Origin: Stenotrophomonas sp. Ste86
Lineage (GTDB): Bacteria; Pseudomonadota; Gammaproteobacteria; Xanthomonadales; Xanthomonadaceae
Length of the DNA: 64,000 bases
Assembly: GCF_024519465.1 (NCBI RefSeq)
Contig: NZ_JALJRW010000001.1
Location: forward strand, 366,644-430,643
Reading direction: 5' to 3'
Shown: positions 35,455 through 44,492 of the stretch, piece by piece
Layout: every line of letters begins with the position of its first letter
Position numbering within the stretch: the first letter of the stretch is position 1
Program-made: the position numbers and the translations under genes
The notes under the pieces: model-generated
Database searches by the model: none
What the model saw: the letters and a program-made list of their open reading frames with translations, nothing else
What the model was told of the DNA's origin: nothing

Positions 35455-36728
35455 AGGCGCCGGAACAGCGCGCTGGCGTTCACGCCGCCAAACCCGAACC
35501 CGTTGGTCAGGGCGAACGCGATGTCCGCTTTCCGCGGTACGCCGCCTACGATCGACAGTCCCTCGGCCAACGGATCCGGGCGCATCAGATTGAGCGTCGC
35601 CGGCGCGATCTGATCACGCAGAGCGAGCACGGTGAAAATGGCTTCGATGCCACCCGCTGCCCCGAGCAGATGCCCCGTGCTTGACTTGGTGGCAGAGATC
35701 AGAAGATCAGGTCGGGTACCAAACAGCGCGCGCATCGCCGCAAGCTCTGCCCGGTCACCCACCTGGGTGGAGGTGGCATGCGCGTTGATGTGATCGACCT
35801 GCGCCGGCGTAATGCCTGCCTGTGCCAGCGCGATCTCCATCGCCCGCCGCGCCCCGCTGCCATCCTCGGGCCCGGCCGTCAGGTGGTAGGCATCGGAGGT
35901 CGTCCCGTAGCCAACCAACTCGGCCAGCGGCGTGGCGCCACGCGCCAAGGCGTGGTCCAGGCGCTCGATCACCAGCAACCCTGCCCCTTCGGACATGACA
36001 AACCCGTCCCGCTGCTCATCAAACGGGCGAGAGGCTGCCTGCGGTGTGTCGTTGAACGACGTGCTGAGCGCCTTGGCCGCTGCGAATCCACCCAGGCTGA
36101 CCCGATGCATCGCCGCCTCGGCCCCACCGCACAGCGCGATGTCCGCCTCACCGGAGCGAATGAGACGCGCCGCATCACCAATGGCTTGCACACCCGCCGC
36201 GCAGGCCGTGACGGGCGCGCCCTGCGGGCCCTTGAACCCGTACCGGATCGACGCCTGCCCCGCCGCCATGTTGGCCAGGAAGGTCGGCGCAGTGAACGGC
36301 GACAGCCGGCCAGGCCCGCGGCTGTCGGTGGTGTGGACCGCATTGACGATGGATCCAAACCCGCCGATCCCGGTGGCAATCACGGTCGCCGTTCGCAGCA
36401 GCCCGCGGGCATCGGCGTCCTGCCACCCCGCCTGCTCAAGCGCTTCGTGGGCGGCGACCAACGCGAACTCCACGAACCGGTCCATCTTCTTGAGATCTTT
36501 CGGCGCGATGATCCCGGTGGAATCAAAGCCAGCCTCCGGGTCTTGAATGCGGTCAGGCACGCGGCCACCCACTTCACAGCCGGTGCCCGCCGCAAGCTCG
36601 GCGCCCAGCGATCCGATGCCGGAGCGCCCGGCCAGGAGGCGCGACCAGACGGTTTCAACCCCGCAGCCGAGTGGACTCACCACGCCCATTCCGGTCACCA
36701 CGATGCGATCTTTGTCGGCACTGCTCAT
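35451..36728 (-). CDS. Beta-ketoacyl-ACP synthase II paralogue (FabF-like)
   Basis: A 425-residue condensing enzyme with intact Cys-His-His triad: C176 (VTACAAG), H317 (INAHATST) and H353 (STGHLLGAAGG), spaced as in E. coli FabF. Normally extends acyl-ACP with malonyl-ACP in fatty-acid synthesis. Here it is not in a fab cluster but sits between an RND pump (36 bp upstream) and a tetR gene (overlapping). Two readings are possible: altered membrane lipids accompanying efflux, or a spare synthase tolerant of FabF inhibitors (thiolactomycin, cerulenin or platensimycin type) co-expressed with the pump. Both are inference. Confidence 0.92.
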   Translation of the reverse strand: MSSADKDRIVVTGMGVVSPLGCGVETVWSRLLAGRSGIGSLGAELAAGTGCEVGGRVPDRIQDPEAGFDSTGIIAPKDLKKMDRFVEFALVAAHEALEQAGWQDADARGLLRTATVIATGIGGFGSIVNAVHTTDSRGPGRLSPFTAPTFLANMAAGQASIRYGFKGPQGAPVTACAAGVQAIGDAARLIRSGEADIALCGGAEAAMHRVSLGGFAAAKALSTSFNDTPQAASRPFDEQRDGFVMSEGAGLLVIERLDHALARGATPLAELVGYGTTSDAYHLTAGPEDGSGARRAMEIALAQAGITPAQVDHINAHATSTQVGDRAELAAMRALFGTRPDLLISATKSSTGHLLGAAGGIEAIFTVLALRDQIAPATLNLMRPDPLAEGLSIVGGVPRKADIAFALTNGFGFGGVNASALFRRL

Positions 36729-36764
36729 ACATCACTTCCCATATAAAAGAGGTCCGCGCCAATG

Positions 36765-39700
36765 TCAGGCAACGGGGGTCTTTTCCGCTCGGACCTTGAA
36801 CCAGATGGCGTACATCGCCGGCAGGAACACCAGCGTCATCACGGTGCCGGCGATGGTGCCGCCGATCAGCGTGTAGGCAAGCGTTCCCCAGAACACCGAA
36901 TGGGTCAGCGGAATGAACGCAAGCACCGCTGCCAGGGAGGTCAGGATCACCGGGCGCGCACGATGAACGGTCGCTTCGATGATGGCGTGGAAGGTCTCCA
37001 TGCCTGCTTCTTCGTTCTCGTGGATCTGACCGATGAGGATGAGCGTGTTGCGCATCAGGATGCCCGACAACGCAATCAACCCCACCAGCGCGTTGATGCC
37101 GAACGGCTGCTGGAACAGCAGCAAGGTTGGCACCACGCCAATCAGCCCCAACGGACTGGTCATGAAGACCATGATCATCGCGGAGATGGACCGCACCTGC
37201 AGAATGATGATCAGCAGGGTCACCGCCAGCATGATCGGGAACAGCGGCAGCATGGCGCTCATTGCCTTGCCCGATTCCTCGATGGAGCCGGCCTGGGCAA
37301 TGGCGTAGCCCTCGGGCAGCGAGGCAATCAGGGGCTGAAGCTGCTTGCTGATCGCGGCGGATACGTCCGGTGGCTGCAATGCGTCGTCAATATCACCGCG
37401 CACGGTGATGGTGGGCACCCGATCACGACGGCGCAGGACCGGCTCTTCCATTCGCACCTCGACCGAGCCGATCTGGGACAGCGGCACGCGCTGGCCGGCA
37501 GCACCGACCAACGTGAAGTCCGCAATCCGCGCAGGATCCAGGCGCGTGTCCCCGCCTGACCGAGCGACAACCTCGACAGTGCGGATGTCCTCGCGCACGG
37601 CAGTGACCGGCACCCCGCTCAGGAAGAACTGCAACTGCTGCGAGACAGAGGCCGACGTCATTCCCATCGCTTGCAGGCGGTCCTGATCCAGCGTGAAGTG
37701 CAGCGTCGGCGTGCGCACGCCCCAATCAGTATTGACCGTGCGCATCATCGGGCTGGCGTGCAGGGTCTGCTCAACCTTTGCCGCAATGCCACGAATGACA
37801 TCCGGGTCCGGCCCGCTGACCCGATAGGCCACCGGGTAAGGCGAGTAAGGCCCAAACACCAGCTGGGTCACGCGCACCCGCGCCTCGGGCGCCAAGCCCT
37901 CTGCCACCGCCTGACGCAGTCGTGCTTTCAGGGCATCGCGCTGTTCCTGGCTGTCGGTACGCACCACGATCTTGGCGAACGCCGGATCGGGCAGTTCCGG
38001 GGAAATGGCGAGGTAGAACCGGGGTGCGCCCTGACCGATGTAAGCCGTGACGATCTTCGCTTCTTCCTGCCCAGCGAGCCACTGCTCCACCTTCCTGGTG
38101 GCCAGGTTGGTCTGTTCGATGGCCGTGCCGTAGGGCATCTGCACTTCGACCAGCACTTCCGGGCGATCGGAAATGGGGAAGAACTGCTTTTTCACCAGCC
38201 CCATGCCCACCACAGCAAGCACGAACAGGCCGATCACCGAACCCGCCGCAAGCCACTTGCGCGCGATCACCCGCGCCAGGATCGACCGGAATCGGTTGTA
38301 GCGCGGCGTGTCGTAAAGACTGCTGTGACCGCCTTCCACAGTCTTGAGTTCAGGGAGAAGCTTCACACCCAGGTAGGGCGTAAAGAACACCGCGACCACC
38401 CACGACACGATCAGCGCGATGCCCACGATCCAGAACATGTTGCTGGTGTATTCGCCGGCAGTGGACCGGGCAAAGCCATTGGGCATGAAGCCCACCGCAG
38501 TCACCAGGGTGCCGGCCAGCATGGGCGCTGCCGTATGGCTCCATGCGTAGGCCGATGCCTTGACCCGGCTATAGCCCTCTTCCATCTTCACCACCATCAT
38601 TTCGATGGCGATGATGGCGTCGTCCACCAGCAGGCCGAGCGCCAGGATCAGCGAGCCGAGCGTGATGCGGTCAAAGTTCTTGCCGGTTGCGGCCATCACC
38701 ATGAATACAGCAGCCAGCGTCAGCGGCACGGCGGCCGCCACCACCACACCCACGCGCCAGCCCATGCTGACAAAGCACACCAGCATCACCACCAGCAGCG
38801 CGGCGAAGAACTTCATCATGAACTCGTCGACCGACGCGCTGATGTTCACCGCCTGATCGGTCACCTTGTCCAGTGCCATCCCGACCGGCAGCCCCTGATT
38901 GATCTTCTGGACCTCCGCGTCGAGTGAGGCGCCAAGGTCCAGGCCGTTCCAGCCGTCCCGCATGACAATGCCCAGCAGCATGGCAGGCTCGCCACCGTTG
39001 CGGATCATGAAGGTCGAGGGATCTTCATAGCCACGCTTCACGGTGGCGATGTCCTGCAGTTTCAGGGTCTTGCCCTGCGCGACGATGGGCGTATCGCGGA
39101 TCTTTTCCAGCTGATCCAGCGCGCCGTCCAGCCGAATGAAAATCTGCGGGCCCTTGGCCTCGACCGAGCCTGCCGGGGTCAACGCGTTCTGTCCGTTCAG
39201 CGCCCCGAACACGTCCTGCGGTGTTATGCCCAGGTTCGACAGCCGTTCGTGTGACAGCTCCACATAGATGCGCTCGGACTGCTCACCGATGATGTTGACC
39301 TTCTTTACCCCAGGCACGTGCAGCAGGCGCTGGCGCAGGGTTTCGGCATCGCGCGCCAACGTGCGGAAGGGCTCGCCCTTCGCTTTCAACGCAAACAGCG
39401 CAAACGTGACATCCGCGTACTCGTCGTTGACCATCGGGCCGATCACGCCTGCGGGCAGGCTTGCGGCCTCGTCCGCCATCTTCTTGCGCGCCTGGTAGAA
39501 CTCTTCCTGCACCTGCGACGGCGGCGTGCCGTCCTGCAACGTCAGTGTGGTGAAGGACAAGCCAGGCCGGGTGTAGGTTTCGCTGCGGTCATACCAGCGC
39601 AGCTCCTGCAGGCGCTTTTCCAGCTTCTCGGCGACCTGGTCCTGCATTTCCGTGGGCGTAGCGCCAGGCCACGCCGTCACGATGGTCATGACTTTGACGG

Positions 39701-39830
39701 TGAACGCGGGGTCCTCTGCCCTGCCAAGCTGGAAGAACGACACGATGCCGGCAACCGAGATCAGGAAGATCAGGAAGACGGTGATGGCGCGCTCGCGCAC
39801 GGCAAGCGCCGAGAGATTGAACCCACTCAC
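36765..39830 (-). CDS. RND efflux pump inner-membrane subunit (HAE-1-like)
   Basis: A 1021-residue proton-driven exporter: N-terminal FNLSALAVRERAITVFLIFLISVAGI, the twelve-helix RND topology, and the proton-relay aspartates in LILALGLLVDDAIIAIEMM. It resembles the TriC/VexF-type branch. The GTG start overlaps the stop of the membrane-fusion gene (GTGA). No outer-membrane channel gene is in the operon, so it must borrow a TolC-type protein from elsewhere. Substrates unknown; the linked fabF paralogue hints at fatty-acid-synthesis inhibitors. Confidence 0.95.
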   Translation of the reverse strand: MSGFNLSALAVRERAITVFLIFLISVAGIVSFFQLGRAEDPAFTVKVMTIVTAWPGATPTEMQDQVAEKLEKRLQELRWYDRSETYTRPGLSFTTLTLQDGTPPSQVQEEFYQARKKMADEAASLPAGVIGPMVNDEYADVTFALFALKAKGEPFRTLARDAETLRQRLLHVPGVKKVNIIGEQSERIYVELSHERLSNLGITPQDVFGALNGQNALTPAGSVEAKGPQIFIRLDGALDQLEKIRDTPIVAQGKTLKLQDIATVKRGYEDPSTFMIRNGGEPAMLLGIVMRDGWNGLDLGASLDAEVQKINQGLPVGMALDKVTDQAVNISASVDEFMMKFFAALLVVMLVCFVSMGWRVGVVVAAAVPLTLAAVFMVMAATGKNFDRITLGSLILALGLLVDDAIIAIEMMVVKMEEGYSRVKASAYAWSHTAAPMLAGTLVTAVGFMPNGFARSTAGEYTSNMFWIVGIALIVSWVVAVFFTPYLGVKLLPELKTVEGGHSSLYDTPRYNRFRSILARVIARKWLAAGSVIGLFVLAVVGMGLVKKQFFPISDRPEVLVEVQMPYGTAIEQTNLATRKVEQWLAGQEEAKIVTAYIGQGAPRFYLAISPELPDPAFAKIVVRTDSQEQRDALKARLRQAVAEGLAPEARVRVTQLVFGPYSPYPVAYRVSGPDPDVIRGIAAKVEQTLHASPMMRTVNTDWGVRTPTLHFTLDQDRLQAMGMTSASVSQQLQFFLSGVPVTAVREDIRTVEVVARSGGDTRLDPARIADFTLVGAAGQRVPLSQIGSVEVRMEEPVLRRRDRVPTITVRGDIDDALQPPDVSAAISKQLQPLIASLPEGYAIAQAGSIEESGKAMSAMLPLFPIMLAVTLLIIILQVRSISAMIMVFMTSPLGLIGVVPTLLLFQQPFGINALVGLIALSGILMRNTLILIGQIHENEEAGMETFHAIIEATVHRARPVILTSLAAVLAFIPLTHSVFWGTLAYTLIGGTIAGTVMTLVFLPAMYAIWFKVRAEKTPVA

Positions 39831-40939
39831 CGCTGGGCTCCGGTTGCCACGGCGCGCTTGGCCGTGTCGGCCAGACGAACCACCTGCCCTTCGCGGAGCA
39901 GATGTGCGCCAAGGGCCGCCACGCGATCCGATGCCTTAAAAGCCCCCTCAACCAACGCCTTGTCATCGCCCAGTTGCTTGACGGCTACCGGCGTCCACTT
40001 GGCCTTGAGCGGCTCACCCCCGATCACCCAGACACCGGGTCCGGTGCCAGGATCGAACAGGGCGCCCAACGGAACGTCCACGCCTGCCGACGCACCGGTA
40101 GCTGCTGCACCGCCAAGTTCAACCGTCACCGTTGAACCCAGCGGCAGCGCCGTGCTGCCCTCTTCCAGGGTGTAGCGGGCTTCAAAGGTCCGGGTTGCGG
40201 GGTCGGCCGATTCAGAGAGCACGCGCAACCGCGCGGGGATCGTGCCGCTTCCGCCGAACGACGACGCCAGGGCCACCGAACCGATCTGAGGACGAAGCGT
40301 CTCGGGCAACTGGACGACCGCCTCTCGGCTGCCCGCACGGGCAAGCCGGGCAACCACCTGCCCCGCCGCCACAACCTGGCCGGGCTCAGCAGAGATGGTC
40401 ATGACCACCCCGTCGGCATCGGCAACGAGCGCGGTGTAGTGGCTGGCATTGCGCGCAACCCGGGCCTGGGATTCGGCGGCTCTGAGTGTTGCTGCCGCCG
40501 CGTCTGCCGCCGCTTTGATCTGGTCGTAGGACGACCGTGACACCACGCCCTTGGCGGCCAGATCGCGATACCGCGCTTCATCCGCCGTGGCCTGCACGCT
40601 TTGCGCACGGGCCGCGATGACCGCCTGCTGCTGGGACGCCGCGGCCAGGTTCAGGTCGTTGGGATCGATTCGGTAGAGCACATCGCCGCGTTTGACCGTC
40701 TGACCGGTTTCGACCAGGCGCTCAGTGACCTTGCCGCCGACCCGGAAGGCCAGATCGCTCTGCACCTTTGCGGCGATGGTGCCCGTAAACGTGCGTGCGT
40801 TTCCCGCGCCCGGTTGCACATGGGCAACCCGGACGATGGGCGGCGCGGTCCGGGGGTCGATGTCATCCGACGTTCCGCAGGCCGCAAGGAACAACGGAAC
40901 AACACAGGAGATGGCTGTGAGTACAAAACGGCGCCGCAT
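39827..40939 (-). CDS. RND efflux periplasmic adaptor (membrane fusion lipoprotein)
   Basis: A 370-residue HlyD/AcrA-type adaptor with a lipoprotein signal (LFLAACGTS, C21). It has the biotinyl-lipoyl half-motifs (FRVGGKVTERLVETGQTVKRGDVLYRIDP and ADADGVVMTISAEPGQVVAAGQVVARLA) flanking a helical hairpin, then a beta-barrel. It links the RND pump to an outer-membrane channel. First gene of the pump operon, directly behind the promoter/operator at 40970-41006. Confidence 0.94.
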   Translation of the reverse strand: MRRRFVLTAISCVVPLFLAACGTSDDIDPRTAPPIVRVAHVQPGAGNARTFTGTIAAKVQSDLAFRVGGKVTERLVETGQTVKRGDVLYRIDPNDLNLAAASQQQAVIAARAQSVQATADEARYRDLAAKGVVSRSSYDQIKAAADAAAATLRAAESQARVARNASHYTALVADADGVVMTISAEPGQVVAAGQVVARLARAGSREAVVQLPETLRPQIGSVALASSFGGSGTIPARLRVLSESADPATRTFEARYTLEEGSTALPLGSTVTVELGGAAATGASAGVDVPLGALFDPGTGPGVWVIGGEPLKAKWTPVAVKQLGDDKALVEGAFKASDRVAALGAHLLREGQVVRLADTAKRAVATGAQR

Positions 40940-40969
40940 ACGGTCTTCCGGAGTGGGGTATCCGGAGGC

Positions 40970-41006
40970 ATTCTGTTCCTAGTGACCTTTTTCGTCAATA
41001 GTCACT
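40970..41006 (-). promoter_or_regulatory. Efflux operon promoter with overlapping inverted repeat
   Basis: On the minus strand, TTGACG (40998-40993), a 17-bp spacer and CAGAAT (40975-40970) form a good sigma70-like promoter. The inverted repeat AGTGAC-N14-GTCACT (40981-41006) covers the -35 and spacer and reaches into the stop codon of the upstream tetR. The half-site GGTCACTA also occurs at 41668-41675 before the tetR gene itself, suggesting TetR represses both. Confidence 0.6.
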
Positions 41007-41631
41007 TTCGTTGCGGGGCAAGACTCCTGAGCACAAGCTCCTGCAAGGCCGTAGGCGCTTCCGCATGCAGAGCCGCCAGGTGTGGAAGCGTCACTGGGTT
41101 CAGATAGGGAACCAGGACCTGGTAGACCGCATGGCTGGTCGCATCGAGCGGCGTCGCGCGCTCAAACACGCCGGACGCGCGTCCCTCTTTCAGGATCTCT
41201 TCCACCAGCTGCCGGATGCGGCCTTTGTAGGCTTGGGTCGAGGGCCATTGATCCGTCGCGGCCGCCACGGCGATTTCATAGAGGCGGCGATCCTGGAGGA
41301 ACAGGCGAAGACTGGCCTCCACGATCACGGTAAACAGCACCCGCAGCCTGTCAGACGGCGCTTCAACCCCCTCCAGGGCCGCATGCACCTCGCCTTCGAT
41401 CTGCGCCAGGCAATTGGTACAGATGACCTCCCCGATGGCCTGCTTGGAGGCAAAAAACTTGTAGATGTAGGCCTTGGAGAAGCCGATGGCCTTGGCCAGG
41501 TCAGACACCGTGGTCTTGTCGTAGCCGTAGTGACTGAAGTGCGCCGTGGCCGCCTCGATGATCTGCGTGCGCACGTCGTGCTCAGCGGGGCCGCGCCCGG
41601 CGTCGAGCGCTGCGGAGGATGAAGTAGACAT
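41002..41631 (-). CDS. TetR-family regulator of the RND operon
   Basis: A 209-residue TetR protein: HTH EAATAHFSHYGYDKTTVSDLAKAIGFSKAYIYKFFASKQAIGE followed by a helical effector domain (TetR_C_7-like). ATG at 41631 is preferred to the longer frame from 41697. It lies 62 bp upstream of the membrane-fusion gene on the same strand; its stop codon overlaps the proposed operator. Confidence 0.92.
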   Translation of the reverse strand: MSTSSSAALDAGRGPAEHDVRTQIIEAATAHFSHYGYDKTTVSDLAKAIGFSKAYIYKFFASKQAIGEVICTNCLAQIEGEVHAALEGVEAPSDRLRVLFTVIVEASLRLFLQDRRLYEIAVAAATDQWPSTQAYKGRIRQLVEEILKEGRASGVFERATPLDATSHAVYQVLVPYLNPVTLPHLAALHAEAPTALQELVLRSLAPQRK

Positions 41632-41787
41632 CGGTGAAGCGTAGCGCTGCGCGGTGACGCGGGCAAATAGTGACCAATCGGGTATGAGTTCACCCACGGC
41701 TGTTGTTGATTCCCGTGCGGCTTCTCAAGTCGCCATCCCCACAGGGGCCGCGCGCTTACGTGCGCAGCTCACGCCTGAAGCACGGCC

Positions 41788-42369
41788 TCAAGCCGCAGGT
41801 GCATCCGGCAGCCGCGCCAGTATGTCGTCCCGACAGGCGTCCAGGATCTCGTCGGCCAGTGCCGCATCGTCCGGGCAGGACCGCGACAACACCACCGCGC
41901 CCACCGCCTGCGCAATCAGCGCGATCCGCCGCGCACGGCTGCGCTCGGCGGCGGCAGCATCAATCTGGCCATCGCGACCTGAGCCGTCTTCCAGCTGCGC
42001 TTCGATACCGGTTGCAAACGCAGCCTTGACCGACGCCGGCTGACGCGCGGCATCCGTGCACAGCGCCGCCATCGTGCAGCCTTGCCCCGGCGTATCCCGG
42101 TGTTCGCGGGACAGGTAGTAGGTCAGGAAGGCACGCAGATCGGTCCCGGCCAATGCCTCGGCGGATGTCGCAAAGCCACAGGCGGCCGCTTCCGCCATCA
42201 GGTCGGCCTTCGACCCGAAGTGCTTATAGAAGCCGCCGTGCGTAAAGCCCGCGGCCCCCATCAGGTCTGCCACGCCCACGCCGTCGTATCCCCGCTCCCG
42301 GAACAGGGTGGAGGCGGTTTCGACGATGTGCGCCCGGTTGGCCTGCGCCTGTGCCTTGGTGACCTTCAT
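41788..42369 (-). CDS. TetR-family regulator (NemR-like by context)
   Basis: A 193-residue TetR protein: HTH IVETASTLFRERGYDGVGVADLMGAAGFTHGGFYKHFGSKADLM, with a Cys-containing helical domain (AACGF, GQGCTMAALC, SRSCPDD). Divergent from an Old Yellow Enzyme gene, the arrangement of NemR/NemA. The cysteines could sense electrophiles as in NemR, which is inference. Two near-identical 16-bp direct repeats in the gap are the likely binding sites. Confidence 0.92.
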   Translation of the reverse strand: MKVTKAQAQANRAHIVETASTLFRERGYDGVGVADLMGAAGFTHGGFYKHFGSKADLMAEAAACGFATSAEALAGTDLRAFLTYYLSREHRDTPGQGCTMAALCTDAARQPASVKAAFATGIEAQLEDGSGRDGQIDAAAAERSRARRIALIAQAVGAVVLSRSCPDDAALADEILDACRDDILARLPDAPAA

Positions 42370-42421
42370 GAACGATGCCCTGCAACGCTGTGCTGCGGAA
42401 GTACGGCACTTTACCACACTT

Positions 42422-42470
42422 AGATTACGTGCATCATCAAACCATTGACATCTAAGATTACGGTCATCAT
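42422..42470. promoter_or_regulatory. Direct-repeat operator between TetR and OYE genes
   Basis: AGATTACGTGCATCAT (42422-42437) and AGATTACGGTCATCAT (42455-42470) differ at two adjacent bases and are 33 bp apart, about three helical turns, on the same face. They fall between the divergent starts (42369 and 42548). Confidence 0.6.
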
Positions 42471-42547
42471 TATTGCGCCACCCCTACCCCGGAGCGGGCT
42501 TCCGCCCCTCCGCAACGCCCCCCTCAACGATCACGACCGCAGACCCC

Positions 42548-43645
42548 ATGACGACCCCGACGCTCTTCCATCCCTACCCCCTTGGCCCGACAACGCTGTC
42601 CAACCGCATCGTGATGGCCCCGCTGACGCGCAACCGCGCCGGCGCCGGTCTGGTGCCCAGCCCGCTGGCCGCCACCTACTACGCCCAGCGCGCCTCGGCC
42701 GGCCTGATCATCACCGAGGCCACCCAGATCTCGGCCCAGGCCCAGGGCTACCAGGACACGCCGGGGCTTTACACACAGGACCAGATCGACGGCTGGCGCG
42801 CGGTCACAGATGCCGTGCATGCCCGCGGCGGACGCATCTTCGTGCAGCTGTGGCACGTGGGCCGCATCTCGCACGTGGATCTGCAGCCCGGCAATGCCGC
42901 ACCCGTCTCCGCCTCGGCCATCCGCGCGCAGACCAAGACCTTCGTGCACAACGGTTTTGTCGATGTGTCCGAACCGCGTGCATTGGCGATCGACGAGCTG
43001 CCGGCCATCGTCAACGACTTCCGCCAAGCCGCTGCCAATGCCATCGCCGCCGGTTTCGACGGCGTGGAAATCCACGGTGCCAACGGCTACCTGCTGGAAC
43101 AGTTCATCAAGGACGGCGCCAACCAGCGCACCGACGCCTACGGCGGCTCCATCGAGAACCGCGCGCGCCTGCTGCTGGAGGTCACCGCCGCCGTGGCCGA
43201 AGAGATCGGCGCGGATCGCACCGGCGTGCGCATCTCGCCCGTTTCGCCGGCCAACGCCATCGCCACGGTCAGCGACCCGCAGCCGCAGTACGACTACATC
43301 GTCGACCAGCTCAGCGCGCTGGGCATCGTTTACCTGCATGTGGTTGAAGGCGCGACGGGCGGCCCACGTGACGTGGCGCCCTTCGACTTCGATGGGCTGC
43401 GCGGTCGTTTCAAGGGCACCTACCTGGCCAACAACGGCTACGACCTGGACCTGGCCAGCGCACACCTCGCCGAAGGCAAGGCAGACCTCATCGCGTTTGG
43501 CCGTGCCTTCATCAGCAATCCGGATCTGGTGGAACGCCTGAAGACCGGCGCGCCCTTGAACGCATTGAACCCCGCCACGTTGTACGGCGGCGGCGCGGAG
43601 GGCTACACCGACTACCCCGCATTGACCGATACGACGCCGCAGTAA
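42548..43645 (+). CDS. Old Yellow Enzyme family ene-reductase (NemA-like)
   Basis: A 365-residue FMN flavoprotein that reduces activated alkenes such as enals, N-ethylmaleimide or nitro-esters with NAD(P)H. Family landmarks: LSNRIVMAPLTRNRA, FVQLWHVGRISH, FDGVEIHGANGYLLEQFIKDGANQRTDAYGGSIENR and the C-terminal LIAFGRAFISNPDLVERL. First gene of an operon with an SDR and an MDR reductase, opposite a TetR regulator: a set suited to detoxifying reactive electrophiles. Confidence 0.95.
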   Translation: MTTPTLFHPYPLGPTTLSNRIVMAPLTRNRAGAGLVPSPLAATYYAQRASAGLIITEATQISAQAQGYQDTPGLYTQDQIDGWRAVTDAVHARGGRIFVQLWHVGRISHVDLQPGNAAPVSASAIRAQTKTFVHNGFVDVSEPRALAIDELPAIVNDFRQAAANAIAAGFDGVEIHGANGYLLEQFIKDGANQRTDAYGGSIENRARLLLEVTAAVAEEIGADRTGVRISPVSPANAIATVSDPQPQYDYIVDQLSALGIVYLHVVEGATGGPRDVAPFDFDGLRGRFKGTYLANNGYDLDLASAHLAEGKADLIAFGRAFISNPDLVERLKTGAPLNALNPATLYGGGAEGYTDYPALTDTTPQ

Positions 43646-43709
43646 TCCGTTCGACAGCGCCGCGCTGCCCCCCCCCCCTTCTCGCCCACCCAATGCCAAG
43701 AGACACACC

Positions 43710-44492
43710 ATGAGCCTGCTTCCCACCGTCCTCATCACCGGCGCCTCCAGCGGCATCGGCACCGTTTACGCCGAACGCTTCGCACGCCGCGGCCACGACC
43801 TCGTACTGGTCGCGCGCGACAAGACGCGCCTGGACACGCTGGCCGCCCGCCTGCGCCAGGACACCGGAGTCGCCGTAGACGTCCTGCCAGCCGACCTCAC
43901 CCAGCCCACCGATCTGGCCAACGTGGAAACCCGCCTGCGCGACGATGCGCGTATCGGCATCCTGATCAACAACGCGGGCATCGCCCAGTCCGGTGGCTTC
44001 ACCGCGCAATCGGCCGACAGCATCGACCAGCTGGTGACACTGAACACCCTCGCCCTGACGCGCCTGGCCGCGGCCGTTGCACCCCGCCTGGCCAACGCCG
44101 GCGAAGGCGCCATCGTCAACATCGGCTCGGTGGTGGGCCTGGCGCCCGAGTTCGGCATGTCCGTCTACGGTGCAACCAAAGCCTTTGTGCTGTTCCTGTC
44201 GCAGGGACTCAGCCTGGAGCTGTCGCCCAAGGGTGTCTACGTGCAGGCCGTGCTGCCCGCCGCCACGCGCACCGAGATCTGGGAGCGCGCCGGCATCGAC
44301 ATCAACACGTTGCCGGAGGTAATGGATGTCGGCGAGCTGGTGGACGCCGCCCTGGTCGGTTTTGATCGTCGCGAAACCGTGACCATTCCGCCGCTGCATG
44401 TGGCCGCACGCTGGGACTCGCTGGAGGCATCGCGCCAGGGCCTGCTCTCGGACGTCCGGCAGGCGCAGGCTGCGGAGCGCTATCGCGCATGA
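43710..44492 (+). CDS. Short-chain dehydrogenase/reductase
   Basis: A 260-residue SDR with TGASSGIG cofactor motif, NNAG, catalytic Ser in NIGSVVGL and YGATK. It resembles the DltE/YqjQ-type single-domain SDRs. Second gene of the OYE operon, 64 bp after OYE, and overlapping the next gene by 4 bp (ATGA). Substrate unknown. Confidence 0.93.
   Translation: MSLLPTVLITGASSGIGTVYAERFARRGHDLVLVARDKTRLDTLAARLRQDTGVAVDVLPADLTQPTDLANVETRLRDDARIGILINNAGIAQSGGFTAQSADSIDQLVTLNTLALTRLAAAVAPRLANAGEGAIVNIGSVVGLAPEFGMSVYGATKAFVLFLSQGLSLELSPKGVYVQAVLPAATRTEIWERAGIDINTLPEVMDVGELVDAALVGFDRRETVTIPPLHVAARWDSLEASRQGLLSDVRQAQAAERYRA

Noticed and set aside
36762-38927. Long plus-strand frames opposite the RND pump
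   Set aside because: Antisense shadows rich in His, Arg and Gln; the pump is unambiguous.
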